This document shows, piece by piece, positions 16,682-25,390 of a stretch of DNA of 62,986 bases (positions are counted from its first letter, which is position 1; every line of letters starts with the position of its first letter). Source of the DNA: Pandoraea sp. Its GTDB lineage: Bacteria; Pseudomonadota; Gammaproteobacteria; Burkholderiales; Burkholderiaceae. Position numbers and translations under genes: made by a program. A model generated the notes under the pieces. The model was not told where the DNA came from and made no database searches. It saw only the letters and a program-made list of their open reading frames with translations. Location: contig JARLJF010000088.1 of the NCBI GenBank assembly GCA_031291335.1, positions 1 to 62,986 on the forward strand, given 5' to 3'.

Positions 16682-17878
16682 TCACCGCGCCCGGATGGCA
16701 AATCCGTCGACGTAGGCGCTCAAGCCGCTTAAGTCACTTAAGCCCGCGGCCTGCGTTGCCCCCCAGACCTTGCCATCGCAAAGCACCTCGGTTGAGGGCG
16801 ATGACACCACGGGCACGCCTTCCGCGCGCGCCGCCGCCTCGAACAGCGCCGTCTGGTTCACCTCGGCCGCCGTCTGTGCGGCACCTGTCACTGCCTGCGC
16901 TCCCACCATGCCCCAGCGGCGGTACTGCGCGATGAACCACATCCCGTCCGACGGATGCGGGTAGTTCACCACGCCCTCTTCGAAGAAGCTGACGGCCAGC
17001 AATGCGTGCCGTCCCTGCAATCGGCCAAAGTCCCCGAGCAGACGCGCGGCAATCAGGTCGCGCGGCGCGCCGACCCAAGCCGGTTCGGCGAGCCATCCCG
17101 CCGCTTCCGCCCGATGCCCCGGCATATCCAGCCAGCGACAGGCGCTGAGCAGCGTGCGCACCAGTGCGTGTGCCGTCTTCGGATAGCGTGCAACGAAATC
17201 GCGGCGGCAAGCGAGGACCTTTTCCGGATGATTCGGCCAGATGTCGCTCGACACCGCGACCGTGCGTCCCAGCCCGCGCGCCTGCGCCACCGCGTGCCAC
17301 GGCTCACCACAACAAAACCCGTCGAGCCCGCCTTCCTCCATTGCCGCGACCATATGCGCGGGGGGAATCACGATGCTCGACACGTCGCGGAGCGGGTCGA
17401 TGCCCTGCGCGGCAAACCAGTAATTGAGAAACATCGCGTGCGTGCCGGTCGGGAACGTCTGCGCGAAGACCGGCTTGCGCCCGAGCGACGCGAGCGCCTC
17501 ACGCAAGTCGCCCGTGCGCGACATCGTGTCTGCCAGCGACGGCGTGACCGTCACAGCCTGGCCATTGCGATTGAGCACCATGAGCACCGCCATGTCCTCA
17601 CGCGGCCCGCCAATGCCCAGTTGCACGCCGTACACCAGGCCGTACAGCGAATGCGCGGCGTCAAGCTCGCCCGTGAGCAACTTGTCGCGAACCGCCGCCC
17701 ACGACGACTCGCGGCTCAACTCCAGCGTCAGCCCGTGTTCGTGCCCCAGTTCGAGACGCTTCGCCACGACCAGCGGCGCCGCATCGGACAGCGCAACGAA
17801 CCCCACGCGCAAATGACGTTTTTCTGGCGCACCGTCCGGCAATTGCGCGTCAGAAGCCAACCATGATGACGTCGACAT
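16682..17878 (-). CDS. nasS: NasS-type nitrate/nitrite sensor (CmpA/NrtA-like)
   Basis: A 398-residue protein related to the nitrate-binding protein NrtA, but with no signal peptide (it begins MSTSSWLASDAQLPDGAP), so it should remain cytoplasmic as NasS does. Recognisable parts are HLRVGFVALSDAAPLVVAKR, GELDAAHSLYGLVYGVQLG and DGFCCGEPWHAVAQARG. In the NasS-NasT systems known from Azotobacter, Paracoccus and Pseudomonas, NasS holds the ANTAR protein NasT until nitrate or nitrite binds. It starts 9 bases after nasT, as expected for the pair, and is the last gene of the nirB-directed series. Confidence 0.88.
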   Translation of the reverse strand: MSTSSWLASDAQLPDGAPEKRHLRVGFVALSDAAPLVVAKRLELGHEHGLTLELSRESSWAAVRDKLLTGELDAAHSLYGLVYGVQLGIGGPREDMAVLMVLNRNGQAVTVTPSLADTMSRTGDLREALASLGRKPVFAQTFPTGTHAMFLNYWFAAQGIDPLRDVSSIVIPPAHMVAAMEEGGLDGFCCGEPWHAVAQARGLGRTVAVSSDIWPNHPEKVLACRRDFVARYPKTAHALVRTLLSACRWLDMPGHRAEAAGWLAEPAWVGAPRDLIAARLLGDFGRLQGRHALLAVSFFEEGVVNYPHPSDGMWFIAQYRRWGMVGAQAVTGAAQTAAEVNQTALFEAAARAEGVPVVSSPSTEVLCDGKVWGATQAAGLSDLSGLSAYVDGFAIRAR

Positions 17879-17887
17879 GAGCAGTGT

Positions 17888-18568
17888 CTACCCCAGTAAT
17901 TCGGCAATCGAGACGAGTTGGCGCGCCACTTCGACGAGCTTCTCGCCCTGATCCATCGCCCGTTTGCGCAGGATGGCGTAGGCCTCCTGCTCGGAAATCC
18001 TGCGTCGATCCATGAGCAGGCGCTTGGCGCGGTCGATCAGCTTGCGGTCGGCCAGTTCGCTCTCGGCCTTGACCAGCCGAGCGCGCAGCTTCTCCTCATG
18101 CGCGAAGCGCGCCAGCGCCACTTCGAGAATCGGGGCGAGCCGGTCGACGGCCAGTCCCTCGACGGAGTACGCCGTCACACCTGCGTCGACCGCCGCGCGA
18201 ATCAGCGACTGATTGCCGTCGGCAGAAAACATCAACACGGGACGCGGCGCCGCCGCATTCATCACGGCAAGTTGCTCGAGCGTGTCGCGCGACGGCGACT
18301 CCGTGTCGATGATGACGACATCCGGCCGCTCGCTCTCCACCACACGCGGCAACGCCTGCGGCTTGGCGACTTCCGCCAGCATCTCGCACCCCAGACGCGC
18401 AAGCGCCGCCCGCAACTCGCCTATCGGCTTGTCGGTATCGGTGACGAGCAACACGCGCAGCACGGCCTGCATGCCCTGCCCCCCTGCCGTCGAGTCGACG
18501 GGGGTGGTCGGGGCGGCCGAGTCCGTGAGCGCGGCGGGTTTGCGAGAGTCGCGGGGAGTGATGGCCAT
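17888..18568 (-). CDS. nasT: NasT-type ANTAR antiterminator
   Basis: A 226-residue response-regulator-like protein. Residues about 35-150 are a receiver-like domain (LRVLLVTDTDKPIGELRAAL, then RPDVVIIDTESPS). The C-terminal 60 residues form the ANTAR RNA-binding domain (LIDRAKRLLMDRRRISEQEA followed by YAILRKRAMDQG). ANTAR proteins bind paired hairpins in leader RNA and prevent termination. An in-frame ATG at 18472 (MQAVLRVLLVTD), preceded by a purine-rich stretch, is an alternative start that removes a 32-residue unstructured N-terminus. It lies 15 bases after the methyltransferase gene and just before nasS. Confidence 0.9.
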   Translation of the reverse strand: MAITPRDSRKPAALTDSAAPTTPVDSTAGGQGMQAVLRVLLVTDTDKPIGELRAALARLGCEMLAEVAKPQALPRVVESERPDVVIIDTESPSRDTLEQLAVMNAAAPRPVLMFSADGNQSLIRAAVDAGVTAYSVEGLAVDRLAPILEVALARFAHEEKLRARLVKAESELADRKLIDRAKRLLMDRRRISEQEAYAILRKRAMDQGEKLVEVARQLVSIAELLG

Positions 18569-18583
18569 GAACGATATAACGCG

Positions 18584-19381
18584 TCAGGCGGCGCGGGCGA
18601 TGACGTCCGGCTGGACGTCGCCGCCCGCGCCTCCGGTCGCGACACCCTGAGCTTCCGGCATACTCACCCGCGTCGCCTCACTGACCGCGCCGCCCACGAG
18701 CAGGATGGCCGGACTGGCGAAGCCCGCGGCGCGCACGTCGGCAGCCAGACGCGCGAGCGACGTCACCATGCGCCGCTCTTGCGGCGTGCCGGCCCACTGC
18801 ACAGCCGCCGCCGGTGTCGTCGCCGCGAGGTGCGCCATCAGCGTTTCGACGAGCGCTTCGATCCGATTCACTCCCATGTAGATCGCCAGCGTGGTGCCCG
18901 TTGCGGCGAGTGCTGCCCAGTTGGGCGCACTGCCGTCCTGCCGGTGCGCGGTGACAAAGGTCACGCCCGCGCAGTGGTCGCGATGCGTGAGCGACATGCC
19001 CAGGCCTGCGGCCGCCGCGAAGGCCGACGACACCCCATTGACGATCTCCACCGGCACTCCCGCGCGACGCAGTGCCGAGATCTCCTCGCCCGCACGCCCG
19101 AACATGAGCGCGTCGCCCCCCTTCACGCGCACCACATGCGCGCCGGCTCGCGCGAACCGGCACATCAGCCGTTCGATGAAAGCTTGCGGTGTCGACCGGC
19201 AGCCGCCGCGCTTGCCCACGGCAATCACGCGGGCCTGCGGCGCGAGCGTCGCGATCTCCGGGTTGGCCAGATCGTCAACGAGCAGCACGTCGGCCTCGCC
19301 GAGCACGCGCGCCGCGCGCAAGGTGAGTAGATCGAGCGCGCCGGGGCCCGCGCTGAGCAGGGTGACTTTGCCGTTCTTCAT
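18584..19381 (-). CDS. cobA: Uroporphyrinogen-III C-methyltransferase
   Basis: A 265-residue SAM-dependent enzyme making precorrin-2, the precursor of siroheme. It has the N-terminal GPGALDLLTLRAARVLGEAD, the GKRGGCRSTPQAFIERLM region and the VVRVKGGDALMFGRAGEE signature of the family. Length fits the single-domain SUMT rather than the fused CysG. Siroheme is the nitrite reductase cofactor, which explains its place between nasA and nasT. The 90-base gap to nasA holds no terminator I can see. Confidence 0.93.
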   Translation of the reverse strand: MKNGKVTLLSAGPGALDLLTLRAARVLGEADVLLVDDLANPEIATLAPQARVIAVGKRGGCRSTPQAFIERLMCRFARAGAHVVRVKGGDALMFGRAGEEISALRRAGVPVEIVNGVSSAFAAAAGLGMSLTHRDHCAGVTFVTAHRQDGSAPNWAALAATGTTLAIYMGVNRIEALVETLMAHLAATTPAAAVQWAGTPQERRMVTSLARLAADVRAAGFASPAILLVGGAVSEATRVSMPEAQGVATGGAGGDVQPDVIARAA

Positions 19382-19471
19382 GATCGTTCTCCCTCAAATC
19401 CTCGATATCGTGCATGTCGCCCAATTCAAATCCTGTCGTGACGTTCGGGATCGAACGCCGGAAATCCGTGC

Positions 19472-22189
19472 TCAAGCGGCGTTTGTCGCCATCGGCTGAG
19501 CTGCCGTCCTGCCCGACGCGACGCACATGCGCTGCAACTCCGGGACACACGAACCGCAGACCGTGCCGCAGCCCAGCTTCGCCTTGAGTTGCGCAACGTC
19601 TGCGCCCGCGGCGAGCGCCGCATCGATGCTCGACGCCGTCACCGACTTGCACTGACATACCGTGCGATCGCGCGGCGCGGCCGGCCCACTGTCGGCGACG
19701 AAAACCGCGTGACGCGCACGCGTCCAGGGTGACGTGTCTCGCACACGCGCGAGCAATGACGCCGACGCGGTGACATCCGCCTCACTGCCCGCGACGAGTA
19801 CTCCGTCGATCAACGTCCCGCGCCATGCCACACGCTTGGTCATTGCCCTACGGGCGTCGCGATACTCCAGCAGCGACTCGTCGCGCGGCAGCGCCAGCGC
19901 GGCGTGCAAGCGTTCGAGCCAGGCAGCATCGGGCTGGTCGTCTGCGGCAGTGACCACAATCCGATCATCTCCCTCAAGACGCACGGTCGCAAAACGCCGC
20001 TCGGCCAGCAGCGGCTGCACCGCCGCATGCAGTTGCAGCGCGTCGCCGCGACGCACGGCCGCCACGCGCCACGGCAGCGTGAGCGGATCGACGCGCACCG
20101 CCGCATGCTTCAACTCCGGCTGCTTCGAGTATTTATCCACTGCCCCAAGGGTCGTGTCGTTCACGCCCCCGCCGCCAAGAAATTGCCCGCTCCAGTGCAT
20201 AGGAACGAAGACAGTGCCCGACGCCACGTCGTCGCTCACGCTCAACATCAGCACCCGCTCGCCGCGACGGCTCGACAACCGCACGAATTCACCCGCGCGC
20301 AGGCTGCGGCGCGCGGCATCAGCGGGGTGCATCGTGAGCGCCGGTTCCGGCGCGTGCTCGAACAACTGCCCCACACGCCCCGTGCGGCTCATGCCATGCC
20401 ACTGATCGCGCAGGCGGCCGGTGATCAGACGCAGTGGATGGCGAGCGTTGATCGGCTCGGCTACGGGTTGATATTCGAACGCATGAAAACGTGCGCGTCC
20501 GTCGCTGGTGGCAAATACACCGTCTTCGTAGCGACGGGCTTGTCCTTGCGACGCCCCCGCCGGGAACGGCCACTGCTGCGGGCCGCGCGATTCGAGCACG
20601 GCGTAGTCGATGCCGCCAATGTCGAGGTCACGCCCCACGGTGAGCGCGCGATGCTCGTCGAAAATCGTCTCGATCGATGAGAACGCAAACGGCTCGGGCG
20701 ATGCGTCGAGTTTCGGCGCCAGACGACGGGCCACCTCGCTGGCAATCCACCAGTCCGCGCGCGCCGCGCCCGGTGCCGATACAGCCGCCCGCACGCGCGA
20801 GATGCGACGCTCCGAGTTCGTGACCGTGCCCGCCTTCTCGCCCCAACTCGAAGCCGGCAGTAGCACGTCGGCATACGGCACGGTATCGGTCTGGTGAAAG
20901 GCCTCCTGCACCACGACGAATTCCGCCGCCGCAAGCGCCTCACGCACACGTTCACTGTCGGGCATGGAATGCACGGGGTTCGTGCACGCGATCCAGATCG
21001 CCTTGACGCGCCCGTCGCGCACGGCGTCGAACATCTCGACGGCGGGCAGGCCAGGCTTGTCCGAAAGCCCCTGCACGCCCCACAACTGCTCGACTTCCGC
21101 ACGATGCGCTGCGTTGCCGATCTCGCGATGCGCGGCAAGCATCGTCGCCAGCCCCCCGACTTCGCGCCCGCCCATGGCGTTGGGTTGTCCGGTGAGTGAG
21201 AATGGCCCGGCGCCCGGGCGTCCGATCTGTGCCGTGGCCAGATGCAGATGGATCAGTGCGAGGTTTTTCTCGGTGCCGTGGCTCGACTGATTCAGTCCCA
21301 TGCAGTACAGCGACAGCGCCGCCGGGCTGTCGCCAAACCAGTCAGCGGCCTGGCGCAACGCGGACTCTTCGATGCCGCAGATGTCCGCCACGAGTTGCGG
21401 CGGATAGGCGCGCAGCACCTGCTTGAGTGCATCGAATCCTTCCGTATGCGCATCGATGTACCGACGATCGATGCGCCCCTCCCAGATCAGGTGATGCAGC
21501 ATGCCGTGAAAGAGCGCGACGTCGGTGCCGGGTTCGATGGCCAGATGCAGATCGGCCATCGCGGCCGTGTCAGTGCGACGCGGGTCGACAACGATCCAGC
21601 GAATCGAGGGATCGGCCGCCTTCGCCGCTTCGAGGCGGCGAAACAGCACCGGGTGCGCATACGCCATGTTGCTGCCCGCGAAGAGCACCGTGCGGGCGGC
21701 TTCGAGATCGTCGTAGCACGTGGGCGGCCCATCTGCGCCGAGCGCCATCTTGTAACCGCTCACCGCACTCGACATGCACAGCCGCGAGTTCGTATCGATG
21801 TTGTTGGTGCGCACCAGCCCCTTCGCGAGCTTGTTGAAGACGTAGTAGTCCTCGGTCAGCAACTGCCCCGACACGTAGAACGCGACGGCGTCCGGCCCGT
21901 GACGCTGGATGACGTCGGCAAAGCGCGAGGCCACCGTCTCCAGCGCGTCGCTCCAGGTCGCGGGGGCGCGCACGGCATAGCGCTGGCTGCGAAGCTCGGG
22001 CATCAACACACGGCCGGCAAGCGACTGTGCGGTGAGCGGCAGCGTCATGCCCTTGCTGCACAGACGCCCGAAGTTGGCCGGATGCGCCGGGTCGCCCTGC
22101 ACGCCGACGATGCGCTCGCCGTCGCTCTCGACGAGCATGCCGCAACCGACGCCGCAGTAGCAGCAGGTGGTTTGCGTGATGGTGGTCAT
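19472..22189 (-). CDS. nasA: Assimilatory nitrate reductase, molybdopterin catalytic subunit
   Basis: A 905-residue cytoplasmic molybdenum enzyme. The N-terminus binds a [4Fe-4S] cluster (TTCCYCGVGCGML, with the last ligand in GRLCSKG). The middle is the molybdopterin oxidoreductase domain (YCMGLNQSSHGTEKN, GQPNAMGGREVGGLA) and residues about 590-710 form the dinucleotide-binding domain (ITGRLRDQWHGMSRTGRVGQ). The last 70 residues add a BFD-like [2Fe-2S] domain (TVCQCKSV, then CGTVCGSCVPEL), as in Klebsiella-type NasA. There is no Tat signal, fitting a cytoplasmic assimilatory enzyme. It starts 25 bases after nirD. Confidence 0.95.
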   Translation of the reverse strand: MTTITQTTCCYCGVGCGMLVESDGERIVGVQGDPAHPANFGRLCSKGMTLPLTAQSLAGRVLMPELRSQRYAVRAPATWSDALETVASRFADVIQRHGPDAVAFYVSGQLLTEDYYVFNKLAKGLVRTNNIDTNSRLCMSSAVSGYKMALGADGPPTCYDDLEAARTVLFAGSNMAYAHPVLFRRLEAAKAADPSIRWIVVDPRRTDTAAMADLHLAIEPGTDVALFHGMLHHLIWEGRIDRRYIDAHTEGFDALKQVLRAYPPQLVADICGIEESALRQAADWFGDSPAALSLYCMGLNQSSHGTEKNLALIHLHLATAQIGRPGAGPFSLTGQPNAMGGREVGGLATMLAAHREIGNAAHRAEVEQLWGVQGLSDKPGLPAVEMFDAVRDGRVKAIWIACTNPVHSMPDSERVREALAAAEFVVVQEAFHQTDTVPYADVLLPASSWGEKAGTVTNSERRISRVRAAVSAPGAARADWWIASEVARRLAPKLDASPEPFAFSSIETIFDEHRALTVGRDLDIGGIDYAVLESRGPQQWPFPAGASQGQARRYEDGVFATSDGRARFHAFEYQPVAEPINARHPLRLITGRLRDQWHGMSRTGRVGQLFEHAPEPALTMHPADAARRSLRAGEFVRLSSRRGERVLMLSVSDDVASGTVFVPMHWSGQFLGGGGVNDTTLGAVDKYSKQPELKHAAVRVDPLTLPWRVAAVRRGDALQLHAAVQPLLAERRFATVRLEGDDRIVVTAADDQPDAAWLERLHAALALPRDESLLEYRDARRAMTKRVAWRGTLIDGVLVAGSEADVTASASLLARVRDTSPWTRARHAVFVADSGPAAPRDRTVCQCKSVTASSIDAALAAGADVAQLKAKLGCGTVCGSCVPELQRMCVASGRTAAQPMATNAA

Positions 22190-22214
22190 GGCAGCTCCGG
22201 CAGTGGCGATGAAG

Positions 22215-22580
22215 TCAGGCGGCAGCGGTGGCTTCGACCGCCTGGTCGCTCATCGCCTCGCCAAGCGACAGATACACCTCGCCTGCGTCGATCCGCACGG
22301 GAAAGCGCTGCGCGCAGCCCACGTCGGGTGCACACGCCTCGCCCGTCGTCAGATCGATGTTCCAGGCGTGCAGCGGACACGTCACCTTCTCGCCGTGCAC
22401 GATGCCCTGCGAAAGCGCACCGCCCTTGTGCGGACATTTGTCGCGCAGCGCAAAAACGTTGTCGCTCTCGGTACGGAAGAGCGCGATGTCGCCGCTCGGA
22501 TGGGGCAGCACCCGCGTGCCCAGACGCGGAATGGCATCGACGTCGCACACATGCAGCCAGATCGGTTCGGATAGCGTCAT
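22215..22580 (-). CDS. nirD: Nitrite reductase (NAD(P)H) small subunit
   Basis: A 121-residue Rieske-type protein. The typical ligand positions are partly kept: CPHKGG and CPLHAWNIDL give Cys-His and Cys-His pairs, so a [2Fe-2S] cluster is possible, whereas many NirD proteins have lost it. The ATG at 22580 is preferred because GAGGAG stands 8-13 bases upstream; an upstream ATG at 22598 would overlap nirB. It starts 10 bases after the nirB stop. Confidence 0.93.
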   Translation of the reverse strand: MTLSEPIWLHVCDVDAIPRLGTRVLPHPSGDIALFRTESDNVFALRDKCPHKGGALSQGIVHGEKVTCPLHAWNIDLTTGEACAPDVGCAQRFPVRIDAGEVYLSLGEAMSDQAVEATAAA

Positions 22581-22590
22581 AGTGATCTCC

Positions 22591-25041
22591 TCAGGCAATC
22601 GCAGGCGCCACGCCCAACGGCGCGAGCGGACGGTATTCGTTGGCCTGTGCCCCGTCGATGCGCGCTTGCCAGGGGTCGGGTAGACCGTCGAGCGAGAAGA
22701 GCAAGCGTTCGTAGAGCGCGCGACGGTTGGCCGCGTCGTTCACCACGCGTTGCTTCACGTAGTCGAGGCCCACACGATCGATGTAGTGCACCGTGCGGTC
22801 GAGGTAGTAGGCTTGCTCGCGATAAAGCTGGAGGAATGCGCCCGTGTATTCCTTGACCTCCTCGGCCGTCTTCACCTTGACGAGGAACTGCGCCACTTCG
22901 GTCTTGATGCCGCCGTTGCCGCCGACATACAGCTCCCAGCCGGAGTCGACCGCAATCACCCCCACGTCCTTGATACCGGCTTCGGCGCAGTTGCGCGGAC
23001 AGCCCGACACGGCAAGCTTCACTTTGTGCGGCGACCACATGTTCGCGAGCATCGTCTCGAGATCGATGCCCATCTGCGTGCTGTTTTGCGTGCCGAAGCG
23101 GCAGAACTCGCTGCCCACACACGTCTTCACGGTGCGGATCGACTTGCCATAGGCGTGTCCCGACGGCATGCCGAGATCGCGCCAGACACTTACGAGGTCT
23201 TCCTTCTTCACACCGAGCAGATCGATACGCTGGCCGCCCGTGACCTTGACCATCGGAATCTGATACTTGTCCGCCACGTCGGCGATGCGACGCAATTCGC
23301 TCGCATTCGTCACGCCGCCCTTCATCTGCGGGATGACGGAGAACGTGTTGTCTTTCTGAATGTTGGCGTGCACACGCTCGTTGACGAAGCGGCTTTGCGG
23401 ATCGTCCACCGCCTCTTTCGGCCACGTGCTCAGCATGTAGTAGTTCAGTGCGGGACGGCACGTCGCGCAACCGTTCGGTGTGCGCCAGTCGAGAAAGTCG
23501 AAGGCGGTGCGATGCGTTGTGAGGTGATGCTCGCGCACCGCGCGCCGCACGTCGGCATGCGACAGGTCGGTGCAGCCGCACACGGCCTTTTCTTTCGGCG
23601 CGGCGTCATAGGTCGAGCCCAGCGTGCTCATCAGAATCTGCTCGCACAGTCCGGCACACGAGCCGCAGGAGCTGGCGGCTTTGGTGTGCTTCTTTACCTC
23701 GTCCAGAGTGAACAGGCCCTTCTCTGTAATTGCGCGGACGATGGTGCCCTTGCACACGCCATTGCATCCACAGACCTCGTCGGTATCTGACATGGCCGAT
23801 GCGCGGTTCTGCCCCTGCGTGCCGACGTCGCCCACGCTCGACTCGCCGAACATGATGCGCTCGCGCAACTCGCCCAGCGTGCGCCCTTCGCGCAGCAGCT
23901 TGAAGTACCACGCGCCATCGGTGGTGTCGCCATACAGACACGCCCCCACGAGCTTGTCGTCGCGAATCACGAGCTTCTTGTAGACGCCGCTCGCCGGGTC
24001 GGATAGCACGATTTCCTCAGTGCCTTCGCCGCCGAGAAAGTCGCCCGCCGAGAACAGGTCGATGCCCGTGACCTTGAGCTTCGTCGACAACACCGAACCG
24101 CGATAGCTGCCAATGCCCATGAGCGCGAGGTGATTGGCGCAAACCTTGGCCTGTTCGAACAGCGGCGCCACGAGACCGTAGGCCACACCGCGATGGCTCA
24201 CGCATTCGCCCACGGCGTAGATGCGCGGGTCGTAGGTTTGCAGCGTGTCTGACACGACAATGCCGCGCGAGCAATACAAGCCGGCCGCTTCGGCGAGTGT
24301 CGTGTTCGGGCGAATGCCCGCCGCCATCACCACGAGATCCGCGGCGATTTCTTCGCCATTGCTGAACTGCACCGCGCGCACGCTGCCATTGCCGTCATCG
24401 AGAATCGCCGACGTTTGATGCGACAGCCGGAACGCAAGGCCGCGCGCTTCGAGCGACTGTTGCAAGAGTTTGCCCGCCGTGCTGTCGAGCTGCCGCTCGA
24501 GCAGCGTATCGGCCAGATGCACGACGCTCACGTCCATGCCGCGCAGCTTGAGTCCGTTAGCCGCCTCCAGACCGAGCAGGCCACCGCCGATCACGACCGC
24601 ATGACGCTTCACGCGCGCCGTCTCGATCATGATCTCGGTGTCGCGAATGTCGCGATAGCTGATGACACCGTCGAGATCCTTGCCCGGCACCGGCAGGATG
24701 AACGGGCTGGAGCCGGTCGCGATGAGCAGCCGGTCGTACGACGCTTCGGTGCCGTCGGCACAGCGCACCACACGGCGCGGCCGGTCGATCTGCGTGACCT
24801 CTTTGCCCAGATGCAACGTGATGCCCTTCTGCGCATACCAGTCGAGGGGATTGAGCACGATGTCGGCGAATGCCTGCTCACCCGCGAGCACCGGCGAGAG
24901 CAGGATGCGGTTGTAGTTCGGATGCGGCTCGGCGCCGAACACGGTGATGTCGTACTGATGCGGTGCGATCTCCAGCAGCTCTTCGAGCGTGCGGATGCCC
25001 GCCATGCCATTGCCAATGACGACCAGACGAGGTTTGCGCAT
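22591..25041 (-). CDS. nirB: Nitrite reductase (NAD(P)H) large subunit
   Basis: About 816 residues; reduces nitrite to ammonium in the cytoplasm. Domains in order: FAD/NAD oxidoreductase (MRKPRLVVIGNGMAGIRTLE), two BFD-like [2Fe-2S] segments (VCGCNGVCKG and SSCGSCAGLC; VCGCTD and NGCATCRPAL), the nitrite/sulfite reductase ferredoxin-like half, and the siroheme-[4Fe-4S] site (TCVGSEFCRFG and SGCPRNCAEAG). The ATG at 25041 has AGGAGA 8-13 bases upstream; the open frame before it covers the leader terminator and is not coding. It is the first gene of the nitrate unit. Confidence 0.96.
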   Translation of the reverse strand: MRKPRLVVIGNGMAGIRTLEELLEIAPHQYDITVFGAEPHPNYNRILLSPVLAGEQAFADIVLNPLDWYAQKGITLHLGKEVTQIDRPRRVVRCADGTEASYDRLLIATGSSPFILPVPGKDLDGVISYRDIRDTEIMIETARVKRHAVVIGGGLLGLEAANGLKLRGMDVSVVHLADTLLERQLDSTAGKLLQQSLEARGLAFRLSHQTSAILDDGNGSVRAVQFSNGEEIAADLVVMAAGIRPNTTLAEAAGLYCSRGIVVSDTLQTYDPRIYAVGECVSHRGVAYGLVAPLFEQAKVCANHLALMGIGSYRGSVLSTKLKVTGIDLFSAGDFLGGEGTEEIVLSDPASGVYKKLVIRDDKLVGACLYGDTTDGAWYFKLLREGRTLGELRERIMFGESSVGDVGTQGQNRASAMSDTDEVCGCNGVCKGTIVRAITEKGLFTLDEVKKHTKAASSCGSCAGLCEQILMSTLGSTYDAAPKEKAVCGCTDLSHADVRRAVREHHLTTHRTAFDFLDWRTPNGCATCRPALNYYMLSTWPKEAVDDPQSRFVNERVHANIQKDNTFSVIPQMKGGVTNASELRRIADVADKYQIPMVKVTGGQRIDLLGVKKEDLVSVWRDLGMPSGHAYGKSIRTVKTCVGSEFCRFGTQNSTQMGIDLETMLANMWSPHKVKLAVSGCPRNCAEAGIKDVGVIAVDSGWELYVGGNGGIKTEVAQFLVKVKTAEEVKEYTGAFLQLYREQAYYLDRTVHYIDRVGLDYVKQRVVNDAANRRALYERLLFSLDGLPDPWQARIDGAQANEYRPLAPLGVAPAIA

Positions 25042-25076
25042 GCTGTCTTCTCCTGTTGCAACGCGTGCAGCGCCCG

Positions 25077-25124
25077 AAAAACAAAACGGCGTCCGTCCGT
25101 GCCGCAGCACGGAGGGACGCCGTT
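25077..25124 (-). terminator. Leader terminator in front of nirB (probable NasT antitermination target)
   Basis: On the minus strand AACGGCGTCC...GGACGCCGTT plus an inner CCGTGC/GCACGG form an 18-position stem with one mismatch, followed by TTTTGTTTTT. It points at nirB and ends about 35 bases before its ATG, upstream of the ribosome binding site. A terminator here makes sense only if it is conditionally overridden, and nasT encodes an ANTAR protein 6.5 kb downstream. Confidence 0.88.
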
Positions 25125-25135
25125 GTCCTGTGGGT

Positions 25136-25161
25136 ACGTCGCAGGCTGTCCCGCCCGACGT
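25136..25161 (-). promoter_or_regulatory. Leader hairpin with six-base loop upstream of the nirB terminator
   Basis: On the minus strand ACGTCG/CGACGT closes a stem continued by GGC/GCC across a two-base bulge, with hexaloop GGGACA. ANTAR targets are paired hairpins with six-base loops; this one has the right size and place, but the loop does not show the A1/G4 pattern I recall for the consensus, so the assignment is tentative. Confidence 0.45.
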
Positions 25162-25212
25162 CGCACCTGAATTCGTTGCCGGCGACGCCTTTGCCGCTGG
25201 CCTTTACGCTAA

Positions 25213-25229
25213 CGCAACAAGCATGCCAG
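25213..25229 (-). promoter_or_regulatory. Sigma-54 (-24/-12) promoter of the nirB operon
   Basis: The minus strand reads CTGGCATGCTTGTTGCG. It matches the TGGCACG-N4-TTGC consensus, with GG and GC separated by exactly ten bases. Transcription would start near 25202, giving a leader of about 160 bases that contains the hairpins and terminator. Confidence 0.8.
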
Positions 25230-25319
25230 CCACGACGCTACCATCGGCAAAACGTTGCCGAATAAGGGGAGACAGGAGAAATGTCTATGGGGAATGTCCG
25301 AAAGTCGGCCTAAACCTGC

Positions 25320-25336
25320 TGCACCGCAGCAGTGCA
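25320..25336. promoter_or_regulatory. NtrC-like binding site
   Basis: TGCACCGCAGCAGTGCA is a 17-base palindrome fitting the NtrC pattern TGCACY-N5-RGTGCA. It lies about 100 bases upstream of the -24/-12 promoter, a normal enhancer distance. A further GTGCA half-site at 25342-25346 may extend it. Confidence 0.7.
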
Positions 25337-25390
25337 AGGCGGTGCAGCCGCCGCCTTGCGCGCACCACGATGAGGCGCAGCGCGAGCGCC

